Below are positions 8,895-18,109 of a stretch of 64,000 bases of DNA, piece by piece. The stretch covers positions 79,809 to 143,808 of the forward strand of contig JAEOTA010000004.1 of assembly GCA_016840085.1 (NCBI GenBank). The letters are read 5' to 3'. This DNA is from Promethearchaeota archaeon. Lineage in GTDB: Archaea > Asgardarchaeota > Lokiarchaeia > Sigyniarchaeales > SOKP01. Under the pieces are notes generated by a model that was not told the DNA's origin, ran no database searches, and saw only the letters and a list, made by a program, of their open reading frames with translations. Position 1 is the stretch's first letter. Each line of letters begins with the position of its first letter. The position numbers and the translations under genes are program-made.

Positions 8895-9185
8895 ATGAAA
8901 TTGCATCTTGAATTCTCTCCCCCATTTAATGAAGTTACTAAAAAGTTATTTGAAACATTTGAATTTGATAAAGAGTTAATTCTAAAAGAATTATTAGAAT
9001 TCTTTCATGAGACGTATGGAAAAGCTTTTACTGATTTAGTCTGGGAAAAAGGAAAAAAAGGGGAATTTAATAAGCTTCTTTCTCTGATTATAAATGGACA
9101 TAGTTATCGTCATGATAAATTTTTAAACACTATTTTAAAAGATGGTGATCAGATAGTCTTTATTTACATTTATTTTGGCGGTTAA
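8895..9185 (+). CDS. MoaD/ThiS-like ubiquitin-fold protein ending in Gly-Gly
   Basis: A 96-residue beta-grasp protein. It starts MKLHLEFSPPFNEVT, typical of MoaD/ThiS/SAMP, has the penultimate strand LKDGDQIVFIYI, and ends exactly at FGG. The C-terminal di-glycine is the part adenylated by E1-like enzymes, so it may act as a sulfur carrier (molybdopterin or tRNA thiolation) or as a SAMP/Urm1-type protein tag. No E1, MoaE or JAB gene lies nearby, so its pathway is undetermined. Confidence 0.75.
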   Translation: MKLHLEFSPPFNEVTKKLFETFEFDKELILKELLEFFHETYGKAFTDLVWEKGKKGEFNKLLSLIINGHSYRHDKFLNTILKDGDQIVFIYIYFGG

Positions 9186-9200
9186 ACCTTTTTTTAAAGT

Positions 9201-10232
9201 TTATAAAATTATTATTAACCACATTCCAAATCCAGTTAACATTGGATTCAAAATATTATCAGAAATATAATTAGCAAATGCATCTACTAATAAAAATAAA
9301 GTTGTAGCCACTATCGCCATTAAGATGATTTTTTCTATGGATATAGGTATCCACGCATAATATATCATAGGAATAATAAGCACTATTAATAATGTTGCTA
9401 ATCCACCTGCAATAAAACCCTCAACAGTCTTATCCGAATTCTTTCTTAAACTACGTTTTCCAAATTTTTTTCCTATTACACAAGCAGCAGCGTCAGCTCC
9501 GGTTGCTATTAAAGCAACCATTCCAAAAATAGGAAATGGCGCAAAGAGGAAGGGAGTAAATGATAATACTAATGCTGTAGAGGCGATAAAGGTACATTGC
9601 TCTTCCTGTCGCATAGACATATACCATCGCTTACTCCATTTAGGAAGTAAGTAGAATTTGTTTAGTCGTGCTAGATCTCCTATTTGAAACATAATAACGA
9701 AACCAAAACCCACAGTTATGATCAACCAATATGAAAAACTATAATTATCTAAACCCCATTGGGTCAGAAGTCCAAGATCATCAAGAACAAGTCCTAACGT
9801 CCAAAAGAAAAAGATTACAAAACATGTAAATAAATGTAAAAATTTCCTACCAAATTCATTTTTCAAATCATCTACCCAATTTTTGTTGAATTCTTCACAA
9901 TATTTATTATAATCTCTCTCTGCCATAATTTCGGGATTTCTTTGAGAAATGATTCCATTATAAAGTAACATAATTACCCATATTCCCATCTCAACTATAA
10001 AAAAGGTTGATGTAAATAACCATAAATAATTCAATGAATTTTGACTTAAATCAGGTGAATGAAATTGATACATAAAAGGAAAAAGAACTCCAGCTATCAA
10101 AAATAGTAAAGCAATTAAAATTTCATTTATAATTAAATGATTTTCTATTTTGATTTTTCTGTTTTTAAATATGTAAATTAAAGTTAAAATTGAATACCCA
10201 ATTAAAATGATGCTTGTAGGTAAATAATACAT
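9201..10232 (-). CDS. CTP-dependent polyprenol kinase/cytidylyltransferase-like membrane protein (copy 1)
   Basis: About nine hydrophobic segments. The cytoplasmic motif GADAAACVIGKKFGKRS followed by DKTVEGFIAGG and the late NYISDNILNP match the SEC59/phytol-kinase/CTP-transferase-1 group, which phosphorylates long-chain isoprenoid alcohols with CTP or activates lipid phosphates. Another motif, EFGRKFLHLFT, precedes the core, as in those kinases. It probably acts in isoprenoid or archaeal lipid metabolism; the exact substrate is open. A paralog lies directly upstream on the same strand, about 50 bases away. Confidence 0.72.
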   Translation of the reverse strand: MYYLPTSIILIGYSILTLIYIFKNRKIKIENHLIINEILIALLFLIAGVLFPFMYQFHSPDLSQNSLNYLWLFTSTFFIVEMGIWVIMLLYNGIISQRNPEIMAERDYNKYCEEFNKNWVDDLKNEFGRKFLHLFTCFVIFFFWTLGLVLDDLGLLTQWGLDNYSFSYWLIITVGFGFVIMFQIGDLARLNKFYLLPKWSKRWYMSMRQEEQCTFIASTALVLSFTPFLFAPFPIFGMVALIATGADAAACVIGKKFGKRSLRKNSDKTVEGFIAGGLATLLIVLIIPMIYYAWIPISIEKIILMAIVATTLFLLVDAFANYISDNILNPMLTGFGMWLIIIL

Positions 10233-10281
10233 GATGTTAACCTTTAAAGTCTAATAATATAAAAATTTTTACTACTAAATA

Positions 10282-11385
10282 TTAAATCCACGCTAAAATA
10301 ATTGTATAGAAATCTAATTTAAAGAAGAATCGAACAAATATATAAAGTAACCCACATCCAATAGGGATTAATAAATTATCTGACAAGTTAATTGGTTTTC
10401 TGGTTAAGATATCAGAAATTAGGAAGGTAATAGAAAATATAATTGACCAGAAATGACCAACAAAGAAGAAACATATCGCATAAGTTGTTAATGTACCTGC
10501 TATTGTACCTTCCCAGGTCTTTCTTTCATTCCAAGAAATATGATGTTTCCCATAGCGTATTCCAATTTGGCTCGTCATTAAATCGGCAATTGAGCTTATA
10601 CCTAATATTGCAAAAAATATCATTGGAGGGCAAATAAAAGCTACGAACATGTGTCCGATTGCATAATAAAGGTAAGTTCCATAATTTTCTTTTTCTTCTT
10701 CAGTTAGATAAATTTTGGGAAACATAGTAAAAGGGAAAGAAAAAAACCGAGATTTTCGGCTATATTCATTTGTAATCATTATTAAACATATCGTATAAAA
10801 AAAGAAAAATAGAAGATAATAAAACCATCCCAATGCATACATAACTTCAGCAATAGAATCTTGTTCGTTAAATATTTGCAAATATAATAAAAGCATATTA
10901 TTTTCTTCAGGAATCATTCCTGCTGAGCTACCTGTATAAAATTGTACAACATATAACCCAATATACCAAACAATAAATAGAGCAACAAAAATTAATACGT
11001 GATTCAATTTCCGGAGTGTATCTTTCTTCGCTTTACTCAAATTCTTTTGTTTTAATTCTAATTTTTCTGAAAAATTGGAAAGATCTTTCTTTAAAACTCG
11101 TTTACATATTTGCTCTATTCCAGTAGAAATTATTAATAAAAATAGAACTACTAATAAAGGTATTCCAAGCGACAATAACCACAAAGGCATTATAGATGAA
11201 CGGAGCTCAGTATCTTGATTCATTAATAATAAAAACAACAGAATATGGATAAATACCAAAAATAATGCACTAAATCCAAAAATATTATTAAGAATATCCT
11301 TCCTAAGTGAAAGATACATATAATTAAAGAGGATAACTAAATAAGAAAACAAAAAAAAAATAAACCAAAAAAAGAAATATTCCAT
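10282..11385 (-). CDS. CTP-dependent polyprenol kinase/cytidylyltransferase-like membrane protein (copy 2)
   Basis: Paralog of the next gene downstream, with the same late motifs in weaker form: SIADLMTSQIGIRYGKHH, then RKTWEGTIAGTL, then LSDNLLIP. About ten hydrophobic segments. The core Asp, Gly-rich turn and KT-EG pair are kept, so it may be active. The two genes are likely one operon; they could form a heteromer or act on two chain lengths or on successive steps. The family is inferred from motifs only. Confidence 0.68.
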   Translation of the reverse strand: MEYFFFWFIFFLFSYLVILFNYMYLSLRKDILNNIFGFSALFLVFIHILLFLLLMNQDTELRSSIMPLWLLSLGIPLLVVLFLLIISTGIEQICKRVLKKDLSNFSEKLELKQKNLSKAKKDTLRKLNHVLIFVALFIVWYIGLYVVQFYTGSSAGMIPEENNMLLLYLQIFNEQDSIAEVMYALGWFYYLLFFFFYTICLIMITNEYSRKSRFFSFPFTMFPKIYLTEEEKENYGTYLYYAIGHMFVAFICPPMIFFAILGISSIADLMTSQIGIRYGKHHISWNERKTWEGTIAGTLTTYAICFFFVGHFWSIIFSITFLISDILTRKPINLSDNLLIPIGCGLLYIFVRFFFKLDFYTIILAWI

Positions 11386-11523
11386 AACTAAACTTGTTTA
11401 TAAGTATATATTAAATATATGCATTTTCTCATAGACTTATATTATTAATTTCAGAATAAACTCTTTAATAAAATTTACAAAAAAATTAATCTTATAATTA
11501 GATAGTATAAAATTTCCTTCTCT

Positions 11524-12141
11524 ATGGCATCAAAATTGAAGAAAATTATCTTAGCTTCGAAATCCGTTGATCGAAGTTGGCTCCTAAAACAAGCAGGAAT
11601 TTCTTTTGAAGTAATTGCTACAAATATTGATGAAGAAGAATATAAAATAAATATTTCAGATCCTATTGAATTATCAAAAGAATTAGCTAAAGCTAAGGCT
11701 TTATTTGCTAAAAATTTATTAATAAAAGATGATTTTGATTGTGCTATTATCGCAGCAGACACAATTGTGGAACTTAATGGAGAGATAATTGGTAAAGCAG
11801 AAAATGAGGAGCATGCTTTTGAAATTCTTAAAAAATTAATTGGTAAATCTCATAATCTTATAACAGGAATTGCCATTACCGATACAATTACATCTAAGAT
11901 TATTGTTGATTATGATATTACATCTGTAGAATTTCTTGCACTTTCTGATAAAGAAATTAGGGGATACATAAAAACTAATGAATGGAAAGGACGTGCTGGA
12001 GCCTATTCAATAAGAGATAAAGCAAGTTTATTTGTAAATAAAATAAATGGTTCTTCTTCGAATGTAATTGGTTTACCAATGCAAAAACTCTATAAAATCT
12101 TAAAAAAGGAATTTAATGTAAATTTATTTCAAAGGAATTAA
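11524..12141 (+). CDS. maf: Maf-like nucleotide pyrophosphatase
   Basis: House-cleaning NTPase that hydrolyses non-canonical or excess nucleoside triphosphates (dTTP, UTP or modified bases in the family). Motifs are complete: ILASKSVDRSWLLKQAG (the SxSxxR phosphate loop in variant form), AADTIV with the catalytic Asp, GKAENEEHAFEIL, and WKGRAGAYSI near the end. At 205 residues it is of normal length. It lies 13 bases before a DUF84 NTPase on the same strand, so the two probably form a nucleotide-sanitising operon. Confidence 0.88.
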   Translation: MASKLKKIILASKSVDRSWLLKQAGISFEVIATNIDEEEYKINISDPIELSKELAKAKALFAKNLLIKDDFDCAIIAADTIVELNGEIIGKAENEEHAFEILKKLIGKSHNLITGIAITDTITSKIIVDYDITSVEFLALSDKEIRGYIKTNEWKGRAGAYSIRDKASLFVNKINGSSSNVIGLPMQKLYKILKKEFNVNLFQRN

Positions 12142-12154
12142 ATATATAATAATT

Positions 12155-12727
12155 ATGAAGAAAATTCATATCTGTGTAGGGTCTTTAAATCCAACAAAAA
12201 TTAATGCTACAAAAATAGCATTTGGTAAATATTATGATAATATTCAAATTTATAATGTTAAAGTAGATTCAAAAGTTTCAGATCAACCTATTGGTCTAAA
12301 TTTAATTCTCGAAGGGGCAATTAATCGAGCTAAAAGTGCTTTAAATTTTCTTATTAACGAAAAAATGATTAATCAAGGAATTTTTGGGGTGGGAATTGAA
12401 GCTGGATTAGTTAATGTACCTTATTCTAACACAAATTATATGGATTTCCAATTTTGTGCTATTATAGATGAAAAGAAACAACTTTCTCTAGGTTCTGGAG
12501 TAGCATTTGAATACCCTCACTCTGTTATTGATCAAATTTTGAAAAATTCAAATAAAGAAATTGGTGAAATTATGGGAAAACTAGCAGGTAATATGAATTT
12601 GAAAAATGAAGCAGGTGCTATTAGTTTTTTAAGTAAAAATACTATAACTAGAACTGAAATTTTAACTCAATCAGTAATATGTGCTCTATTACCCTATATG
12701 AATAAAGGTTTATATCAATTTTATTAA
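12155..12727 (+). CDS. Inosine/xanthosine triphosphatase, DUF84/YjjX family
   Basis: Begins HICVGSLNPTKINAT, the nucleotide-binding start of the YjjX/DUF84 family, followed by SDQPIG, GAINRAKSAL, FGVGIEAGLV and the LGSGVAFEYP strand. These enzymes remove ITP and XTP (deaminated purine nucleotides). It is co-directional with maf, 13 bases downstream, and the shared role of the pair in removing damaged nucleotides supports both calls. Confidence 0.85.
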   Translation: MKKIHICVGSLNPTKINATKIAFGKYYDNIQIYNVKVDSKVSDQPIGLNLILEGAINRAKSALNFLINEKMINQGIFGVGIEAGLVNVPYSNTNYMDFQFCAIIDEKKQLSLGSGVAFEYPHSVIDQILKNSNKEIGEIMGKLAGNMNLKNEAGAISFLSKNTITRTEILTQSVICALLPYMNKGLYQFY

Positions 12728-13114
12728 AAAAAGAGGAGGAGGGTTTTTTAATTTACTTTTATAATTTTTTTATACTTTTTAAATCTTCATAGAACCTTAG
12801 TATTTTTTCAAATTTGCTAATCAAATTCTCATAATAATCTTCGTCAGCATATCTCATTTTAGATAACTCTCTTGCAACGGCGATTTCGTTTCTGTATCGT
12901 AGTATTTTTTCATCAATCACATAGTTTTTTCAAATAAGTTTTTATTTAAAATACAAAAATATCACAATATTATCACCTGAAAAACTAGCAATAAAAGAAG
13001 AGAATTTTGATATTTTTTTGTAATCGAAAAGTAATAGTCTTTTTTTTAAAACTTAAATGCTTATATAATGTAAAAACTTTATACAATTTAAAACACTAAT
13101 TAAGAGGATATAAA
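12728..13114. other. 387-base interval with one small open frame and an AT-rich promoter
   Basis: After the DUF84 stop there is an A/G-rich stretch and T-runs that may end transcription. The left part is covered by a short minus-strand open frame (12759-12920). The right part (about 13000-13110) is AT-rich with a GAGGAT ribosome site just before the membrane-protein ATG at 13115. Nothing else is recognised. Confidence 0.5.
12759..12920 (-). CDS. Possible 53-residue helical protein (GTG start)
   Basis: An open frame from GTG 12920 to TAA 12759, with an in-frame stop just upstream of the start. The product begins with IDEKILRYRNEIAVA and ends LKSIKKL. It looks coding: charged and hydrophobic residues alternate with helical spacing, and the first codon positions are purine-rich. 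There is no clear ribosome site, so it may be leaderless or a remnant. No family is recognised. Confidence 0.4.
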   Translation of the reverse strand: MIDEKILRYRNEIAVARELSKMRYADEDYYENLISKFEKILRFYEDLKSIKKL

Positions 13115-13447
13115 ATGGCTAAAACGCATTACAAAAACGAAGGAATTATGAAATTCCTAACTGTTATTGGAGGTTTAGTAGCATTAGCAAGTCAATTATT
13201 CGCAATTTTTGGAGGTCCATGGCCCATTCCTCAATGGGTTGGATTATATAGCATAATATATGCAATTATTGGAATTTTTATTTCAATTATAACAATTTAT
13301 ACAGCAATTAAGCCCGATAATCCTTTTCCGTTTCATTGGTTATTCTTATTTGTATTAGGTATATTACTTATAATCTTTGCTGGAGGAATAATAGCCTGCG
13401 TTCTACTAATTATTGCTGCATTAATTGGATTGATTGAATCCTTATAG
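13115..13447 (+). CDS. Small membrane protein, unknown
   Basis: A 110-residue protein with about three hydrophobic segments (roughly 13-31, 41-62 and 72-106). A GAGGAT site precedes the ATG. The central loop reads GGPWPIPQWVGLYS. No catalytic or transport motif is visible. It stands alone, converging on the RimK-type ligase gene. Confidence 0.6.
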   Translation: MAKTHYKNEGIMKFLTVIGGLVALASQLFAIFGGPWPIPQWVGLYSIIYAIIGIFISIITIYTAIKPDNPFPFHWLFLFVLGILLIIFAGGIIACVLLIIAALIGLIESL

Positions 13448-13518
13448 AGAAAGAAAAACCAATCTTTTCAAAATTTAAATTATTATTTTTTATCTTTTTT
13501 CAATTATAAATTTCAAGT

Positions 13519-14385
13519 CTAAGAGTTTTCCAAGAAATAATTAACAATTTCTTCTGCTAAATTGATATCTGTGACTTTTTGTAATGCTGTGAATCCTGGA
13601 ATAGAATTCACTTCTAAAACAAGATACCCTTTTTCACTTTCTAATATATCAACTCCAGCTATTTCAGTTTTAGTAACTTCTGCTGCTTTTATTGCTAATT
13701 TTTCCAATTCATTATTTATTTCAATTGGTTCTGCTCTAGCACCCATATAAATATTTGTTTTCCAACTATCACCAACCCTATACATACCAGCAACAACTTT
13801 ATTACCTAAAACGAATATTCTAATATCTCGATTCTGATGTTTAATGAATTCTTGTAGATAAAACACTTCATTAAGTCGACCAAGAGAATATATGACGTTT
13901 TCAGCAAAACCTTTATTGTTTAATCTAGTTATACCTATACCCTTTGATCCAAAGAGTGGTTTTAAAACACAATCTTCTCCCAATTCTTCAAAAGATTCTA
14001 AAGCAGTGTGAGGATCTTCACAAATTATTGTTTTAGGTGTAGGGATGTTATGCTTTTCCAAAAAAATAGAAGTTAGAAATTTATCACTCGCAATTTCTAA
14101 AGACTCTCTTGAATTTATTAATTTAACATTATATTCTTCTATTGCTCTTAAAATATCTAACCTAAAAAATACTTTTTGGGTGATCCCTGCACCAAAACCT
14201 CTCACAAGAGCCGCTTTAGGCTCAAGATTAGTAAATTTGTCTTTAAATTTTTCTTTAAAAGAAATAGATAGTTTCACTGTAGAGGGAATGAAATATTGGA
14301 TGTTATACCCTTTCTTTTCAAATTCCTTAGTTAATAATTGAACTTCAGGATCAGAAGGATTTGGAGTAATTATCATAGATTCCAT
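13519..14385 (-). CDS. RimK-family ATP-grasp ligase (MptN/CofF/LysX-like)
   Basis: ATP-grasp amide ligase of 288 residues. The preATP domain (1-95) is followed by SDKFLTSIFLEKHNIPTPKT, the ATP-binding CVLKPLFGSKGIGITRL with Lys and the flexible Gly loop, YLQEFI, DIRIFVLG and the Mg-binding LVLEVNSIPGF. In archaea this family adds Glu to tetrahydromethanopterin (MptN) or F420 (CofF), or acts on the lysine carrier protein (LysX). The neighbours do not decide among these. GGAG ahead of ATG 14385 supports the start. Confidence 0.82.
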   Translation of the reverse strand: MESMIITPNPSDPEVQLLTKEFEKKGYNIQYFIPSTVKLSISFKEKFKDKFTNLEPKAALVRGFGAGITQKVFFRLDILRAIEEYNVKLINSRESLEIASDKFLTSIFLEKHNIPTPKTIICEDPHTALESFEELGEDCVLKPLFGSKGIGITRLNNKGFAENVIYSLGRLNEVFYLQEFIKHQNRDIRIFVLGNKVVAGMYRVGDSWKTNIYMGARAEPIEINNELEKLAIKAAEVTKTEIAGVDILESEKGYLVLEVNSIPGFTALQKVTDINLAEEIVNYFLENS

Positions 14386-14468
14386 TTTAGTTCTCCTTAA
14401 AAGTAAATTAGTTTATTAATCTATAGCACACTAATTTTTAAATAAATTTATTTTCTTATAAAACATAT

Positions 14469-15089
14469 ATGAAATCAATGGATCGTGAAGATAAAGACCG
14501 AGAAATAGAGAAATTATCTAAAATATTAAGCAAAATTCAAAATCTTTATTATAAAAAGAAAGAACAATTAGAAGAATTACAAATAGAGATAGATGAATTA
14601 AAGGAAGTGCTAAATTTCTTAAATTCTCTCATTTCAACCAAATCTTTCTTTAGTGCCGATGAAATTTATCAACAAACTCTAAAAGAAGAAAAGAAACCTA
14701 TCGATGAAAAATATTTTATTGAAGAAATTCCAAAAGAAAAAGTTAAAGGAACAAATATTAAGAGAAAAATTTTTACTAAAGATAAAGATAAAGAACCAGA
14801 TCTATTATGTGTGTTAAATTTTTATGATCTTAATTCAGTAGAAATTAAATTAATTAATCCTGAGAAACGGTCAATAAAAGAAACCTCTGAGGATTTTATA
14901 CGAATTTTCTTGAAGGGGGCTCTTATAAAAATTAAGGAATCTAATTCTACTATGAATTTGGAATATCATCATTTTAAAAACACAGATCTAATCGAAATCA
15001 TAAAAATTTCCAATTTAAATTCAATTTCTGAGTATGATTTAATAACTTCAAAGATAAGCGAATTGTTAGCAAAAGAAGTTATTAATTAA
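14469..15089 (+). CDS. Coiled-coil protein of unknown function upstream of the GTPase genes
   Basis: Residues about 1-60 form a charged coiled coil (DREIEKLSKILSKIQNLY and onward). Residues about 95-206 look like a compact alpha/beta domain (LLCVLNFYDLNSVEIKLI, then DLIEIIKIS). There is no membrane segment and no recognised motif. It may belong with the following unknown protein and the small GTPase on the same strand, where a coiled-coil plus alpha/beta protein would fit an effector or regulator, but the 156-base gap leaves this open. Confidence 0.6.
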   Translation: MKSMDREDKDREIEKLSKILSKIQNLYYKKKEQLEELQIEIDELKEVLNFLNSLISTKSFFSADEIYQQTLKEEKKPIDEKYFIEEIPKEKVKGTNIKRKIFTKDKDKEPDLLCVLNFYDLNSVEIKLINPEKRSIKETSEDFIRIFLKGALIKIKESNSTMNLEYHHFKNTDLIEIIKISNLNSISEYDLITSKISELLAKEVIN

Positions 15090-15245
15090 CAAAATTGTGG
15101 TGTTGATATAGTTTAATTTAGACTTATTCTAATCATTTGCAAAATATTATATTAGCATAATATTATGTTTTATTAAAATAGGAAAAATTAATTATTCGAG
15201 AATTCTTATTTATTTTATCAAAATCAATATATTGAGTGTGTAATT

Positions 15246-16058
15246 TTGGCGAAGAAGAAATCATGGCTGCAAATGCCAAAGGTTCACTCCAAATTTCATG
15301 ACCCGAAGTTAGAGAGTGTATTAATTAATAAATCTCTAGAATTTTTGACTGGTGATAAAGGTGAACCCCCTTCATTTTTATTCCTTTCAGGTGCATTTTT
15401 TGATGTCAAATCATTTGCATATTCAGGACTAAGAGCTTGGAAGGGCACTGTAAAACCCTCAGAGGATAATGGGGGGAGAAGACCAGTTCTAGAAGCCACA
15501 TTCGCTTCTTTATCAGTATATTTAAGTTCTCTATTAGGATTTCAATCAGATTTTTATTTTGCTTATGATGAGATAAAAGATATCTTATTAGAGAAGAAAA
15601 GGGAAGATCTTTGGACAATCGTCTCAGAAAAATTACCCTTTATTTCTATACCACCAAAAGAAATGTATGGTACTCAAGTCTCTCCAATTTCTCCTTATTT
15701 TATAATTAAACAGGATGAAGATTTAACATTAGGAGAAATTTACCCCTCAGCTTATTTAACTCAAATCATAAAAAATATTAAAACAAGATTCTTTGTATTT
15801 TATCAATTTCAAGGATATTCAGCTTTTGGATTTTTTAATGCATTGCCTGAACTATCTAAATTTGGATTCGAGGAACATGCCAGAGATTTTATTGAAGATC
15901 CAACCTCAGAAAATTTAATAAAATATTCAAAGAATGCTAAAAATCTTAAAGAAATATTAGTAGCACTTATCAATGCGTATAATAACGCGTTTCTCGAACA
16001 ATTCATAATACCAGACTACGAATTGCTCTTAAATAAATTATTAGAGGGAGAAGCATAA
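15246..16058 (+). CDS. Unknown protein translationally coupled to a small GTPase
   Basis: A 270-residue soluble protein starting at TTG 15246. I recognise no domain. It begins with a basic stretch (AKKKSWLQMPKVHSKFHD) and has alternating strands and helices, with an aromatic-rich centre (FFVFYQFQGYSAFGFF). Its stop overlaps the GTPase start by one base (TAATG), the usual sign of coupled translation of interacting proteins. It is a candidate effector, GAP/GEF-like factor or scaffold of the GTPase; this is inference from context only. Confidence 0.65.
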   Translation: MAKKKSWLQMPKVHSKFHDPKLESVLINKSLEFLTGDKGEPPSFLFLSGAFFDVKSFAYSGLRAWKGTVKPSEDNGGRRPVLEATFASLSVYLSSLLGFQSDFYFAYDEIKDILLEKKREDLWTIVSEKLPFISIPPKEMYGTQVSPISPYFIIKQDEDLTLGEIYPSAYLTQIIKNIKTRFFVFYQFQGYSAFGFFNALPELSKFGFEEHARDFIEDPTSENLIKYSKNAKNLKEILVALINAYNNAFLEQFIIPDYELLLNKLLEGEA

Positions 16059-16693
16059 TGGTGAATATTGGATTGTTGGGTGATGTTAGTGTTGGAAAGA
16101 CAAGTATTCTTCGTCTTTTCGTTCGTTATTTAAAAAAAGGTGATATTGAAAAAGTAGAAGGAGGAGTAAAATGTTCTGTAGTTAAAGCAGATTTTTCTGG
16201 AGAAGCAACTGTTCCCGGAGGAAATAAGGAAAGTGCTCTGGACGAAAAAGAAACAAAAACCATCCATCCTAACCGAATTGTGTTTAGAGAAGATGCTAGC
16301 AATAAAGCACATACAATATTCGCACCTGGTGGCGATAGACGTCGTGCAGTTGTCAAAATGGGCATCATTACAATATCTCGTATAGCAACTCAAATAATAG
16401 CTGTGTTTTCATGTGATCGGGATTTAGTTCCTCAATTTGAATTCTTTAATGATGTAAGATTCTTCCCTGATCATATATATGTGTGCCTTAATAAAGTAGA
16501 TCTGGTTGAAGGAGATAAAGAAAAGATAATTGAGGAGGTTACAAATAAAATAAAAGAATTTTTTGAAAAACGAAAAATTGAGATCAATGAGGTTTTTGTA
16601 ACCTGTGGTGAAAAAGTTGAAAATTTTGATGAAGTTGAGAAATACAACAATCGTGTTCCAGAAATGATTTTAGAAATCACTACAAAACAGTAA
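16058..16693 (+). CDS. Small Ras/MglA-like GTPase
   Basis: The P-loop GDVSVGKT (residues 8-15) and G4 motif NKVD (145-148) are clear. The switch II position reads APGGDR (89-94), lacking the usual Asp of DxxG, as in MglA-type GTPases where that Asp is also replaced. An insertion rich in charged residues (about 35-85) lies between the P-loop and G3. The C-terminus has no CaaX lipidation site. Such GTPases are numerous in Asgard archaea. The partner is probably the overlapping upstream gene. Function may be polarity, membrane or cytoskeletal control, but nothing here proves it. Confidence 0.8.
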   Translation: MVNIGLLGDVSVGKTSILRLFVRYLKKGDIEKVEGGVKCSVVKADFSGEATVPGGNKESALDEKETKTIHPNRIVFREDASNKAHTIFAPGGDRRRAVVKMGIITISRIATQIIAVFSCDRDLVPQFEFFNDVRFFPDHIYVCLNKVDLVEGDKEKIIEEVTNKIKEFFEKRKIEINEVFVTCGEKVENFDEVEKYNNRVPEMILEITTKQ

Positions 16694-16781
16694 TATTTTT
16701 CTATTTTTTATGTTTTCACTAAATTCATATCTACAATTAGAAAAAAAATAGAAATTTTTTCTCTAACTTGAAGATAAATTA

Positions 16782-17495
16782 TTAGTGAAGGTTTGCTTTT
16801 TTGATATTTTGGTATAAAAGTATAAAAAATAGAACGATGCTTGTTATTCCTAATATTATAAATGGTATAGATAATCCAAATACTATTCTAAAAATGAATA
16901 TTTCTGGATTGGATATAATTAATCTATCTAGAAGAACACTTAATCCTATATATAAACAAAATATAGATGTCATAATCAATATACTTTTTATTGGTTGAGA
17001 GTAAACCCTCCGGATCTTAAATAGTGTATAAATTAATACTGGAAATAAAATTAGAAAGAAGATAGAATAAATAACCATTTCGTTAATTTGAAGTATTTGA
17101 GCAATCCAATATTCATCACCACCTTTATATATATTTAACATATTTGGAATATACTCAATTATTTTCATCATAGAATTTATAAATGAGAAGGAAATTCCAA
17201 ATATTTTATACTTCTCAGTTTTTTCAACTAAAAAAATTCCAAAATAAGCTAGAATTATAGTGATTAGAGGTCCTATGAATTCAATAATTAAAATACTAGT
17301 ATTATTTAATGGTGTAATAACTTCCCAAGAAAGATAATACATAGTGAATTCTCCTCCTTGAATTATGGTGGCAAAATAATGTCCTAATTCATGCAGAAAA
17401 AGAGACAAAACTAAGCAGGAAATAAAAATACATATAAAGAATTTAGTTATTAAAGTCTCGACTTTTTCAGTAGGATTGAAATCTTTAGAATTCAT
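16782..17495 (-). CDS. Membrane protein with HExxH motif (M50-like)
   Basis: About six hydrophobic segments. The first is followed by LHELGHYFATII, an intramembrane zinc-protease HExxH, and a later segment has EFIGPLITIILAY, resembling the usual N-P-G region of M50 proteases but without a clear NPDG motif. It could be a site-2-type protease or a protein with the same fold and lost activity. It lies 81 bases downstream of the SMC operon on the same strand and might be read through from it. Confidence 0.55.
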   Translation of the reverse strand: MNSKDFNPTEKVETLITKFFICIFISCLVLSLFLHELGHYFATIIQGGEFTMYYLSWEVITPLNNTSILIIEFIGPLITIILAYFGIFLVEKTEKYKIFGISFSFINSMMKIIEYIPNMLNIYKGGDEYWIAQILQINEMVIYSIFFLILFPVLIYTLFKIRRVYSQPIKSILIMTSIFCLYIGLSVLLDRLIISNPEIFIFRIVFGLSIPFIILGITSIVLFFILLYQNIKKANLH

Positions 17496-17576
17496 TTTTG
17501 TTGTTTTTAGTATATATTAGAATATAGGGATTCTCTATTAAATGAATTCTTTTTTCAGATCCTTCAGTTATTAGAT

Positions 17577-18092
17577 CTATTTTTTTAATTTTAACGCTAA
17601 TTTTATAAATAATTTTTCAAGATCAAGTTGATATCCTATAAGAGGGGATAATCTAACTTCTCCCAAATTTTTATTTAATTCTAAATATCCCATTTTTCTT
17701 AATTCATTTAAATCCTCAATAATACCTTTTTTTTTTCTTAATTCTTGAATCTCATGAATTTTACCAACCCCTAAATTCTTCAAACAACAAACTAAGGTAC
17801 AAAATAAGGTTGCAGCTAATCTTGGTTTTCCTTCAAATGGATTTGCTGATATAAAATCCGAAACATCTGAATCAAAGCTAGTAAACCAACGAGAATTCAA
17901 CGGATTAAATCGAATTTGAAGCCCTAATGGTTCAATGTAATTTGATAAATTAGTAATTAGATCTTGGAAATGAATTGATTTATTTTTATCTTTGATATTT
18001 AACGTATTTAAAATTTCTTCTTTTGTTGCTCCCATTTCAAATAAATTTAATTTATTACTTAATAATTGCATTAAAATTGTGATTTCATTCAT
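17577..18092 (-). CDS. ScpB/KITE-like winged-helix protein of the SMC operon
   Basis: A 171-residue protein that fits a tandem winged-helix KITE element. The first half (about 1-85) resembles a winged helix, then RLAATLFCTLVCCLKNLGVGKIHEIQ followed by LNELRKMGYLEL matches the second ScpB winged helix and its recognition region. It ends with strand LSPLIGYQLDLEKL. ScpB-like proteins bind the kleisin in pairs. It lies 17 bases after the kleisin-like gene. The homology is weak by eye, so the call leans on the operon context. Confidence 0.6.
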   Translation of the reverse strand: MNEITILMQLLSNKLNLFEMGATKEEILNTLNIKDKNKSIHFQDLITNLSNYIEPLGLQIRFNPLNSRWFTSFDSDVSDFISANPFEGKPRLAATLFCTLVCCLKNLGVGKIHEIQELRKKKGIIEDLNELRKMGYLELNKNLGEVRLSPLIGYQLDLEKLFIKLALKLKK

Positions 18093-18109
18093 TATTATTT
18101 ATCAACTCT

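Noticed and set aside
15296-16680. Several 60-90-residue minus-strand frames opposite the GTPase operon
   Set aside because: They lie fully inside the plus-strand genes, have shadow-like composition (Ser/Phe/Leu-rich) and no ribosome sites.
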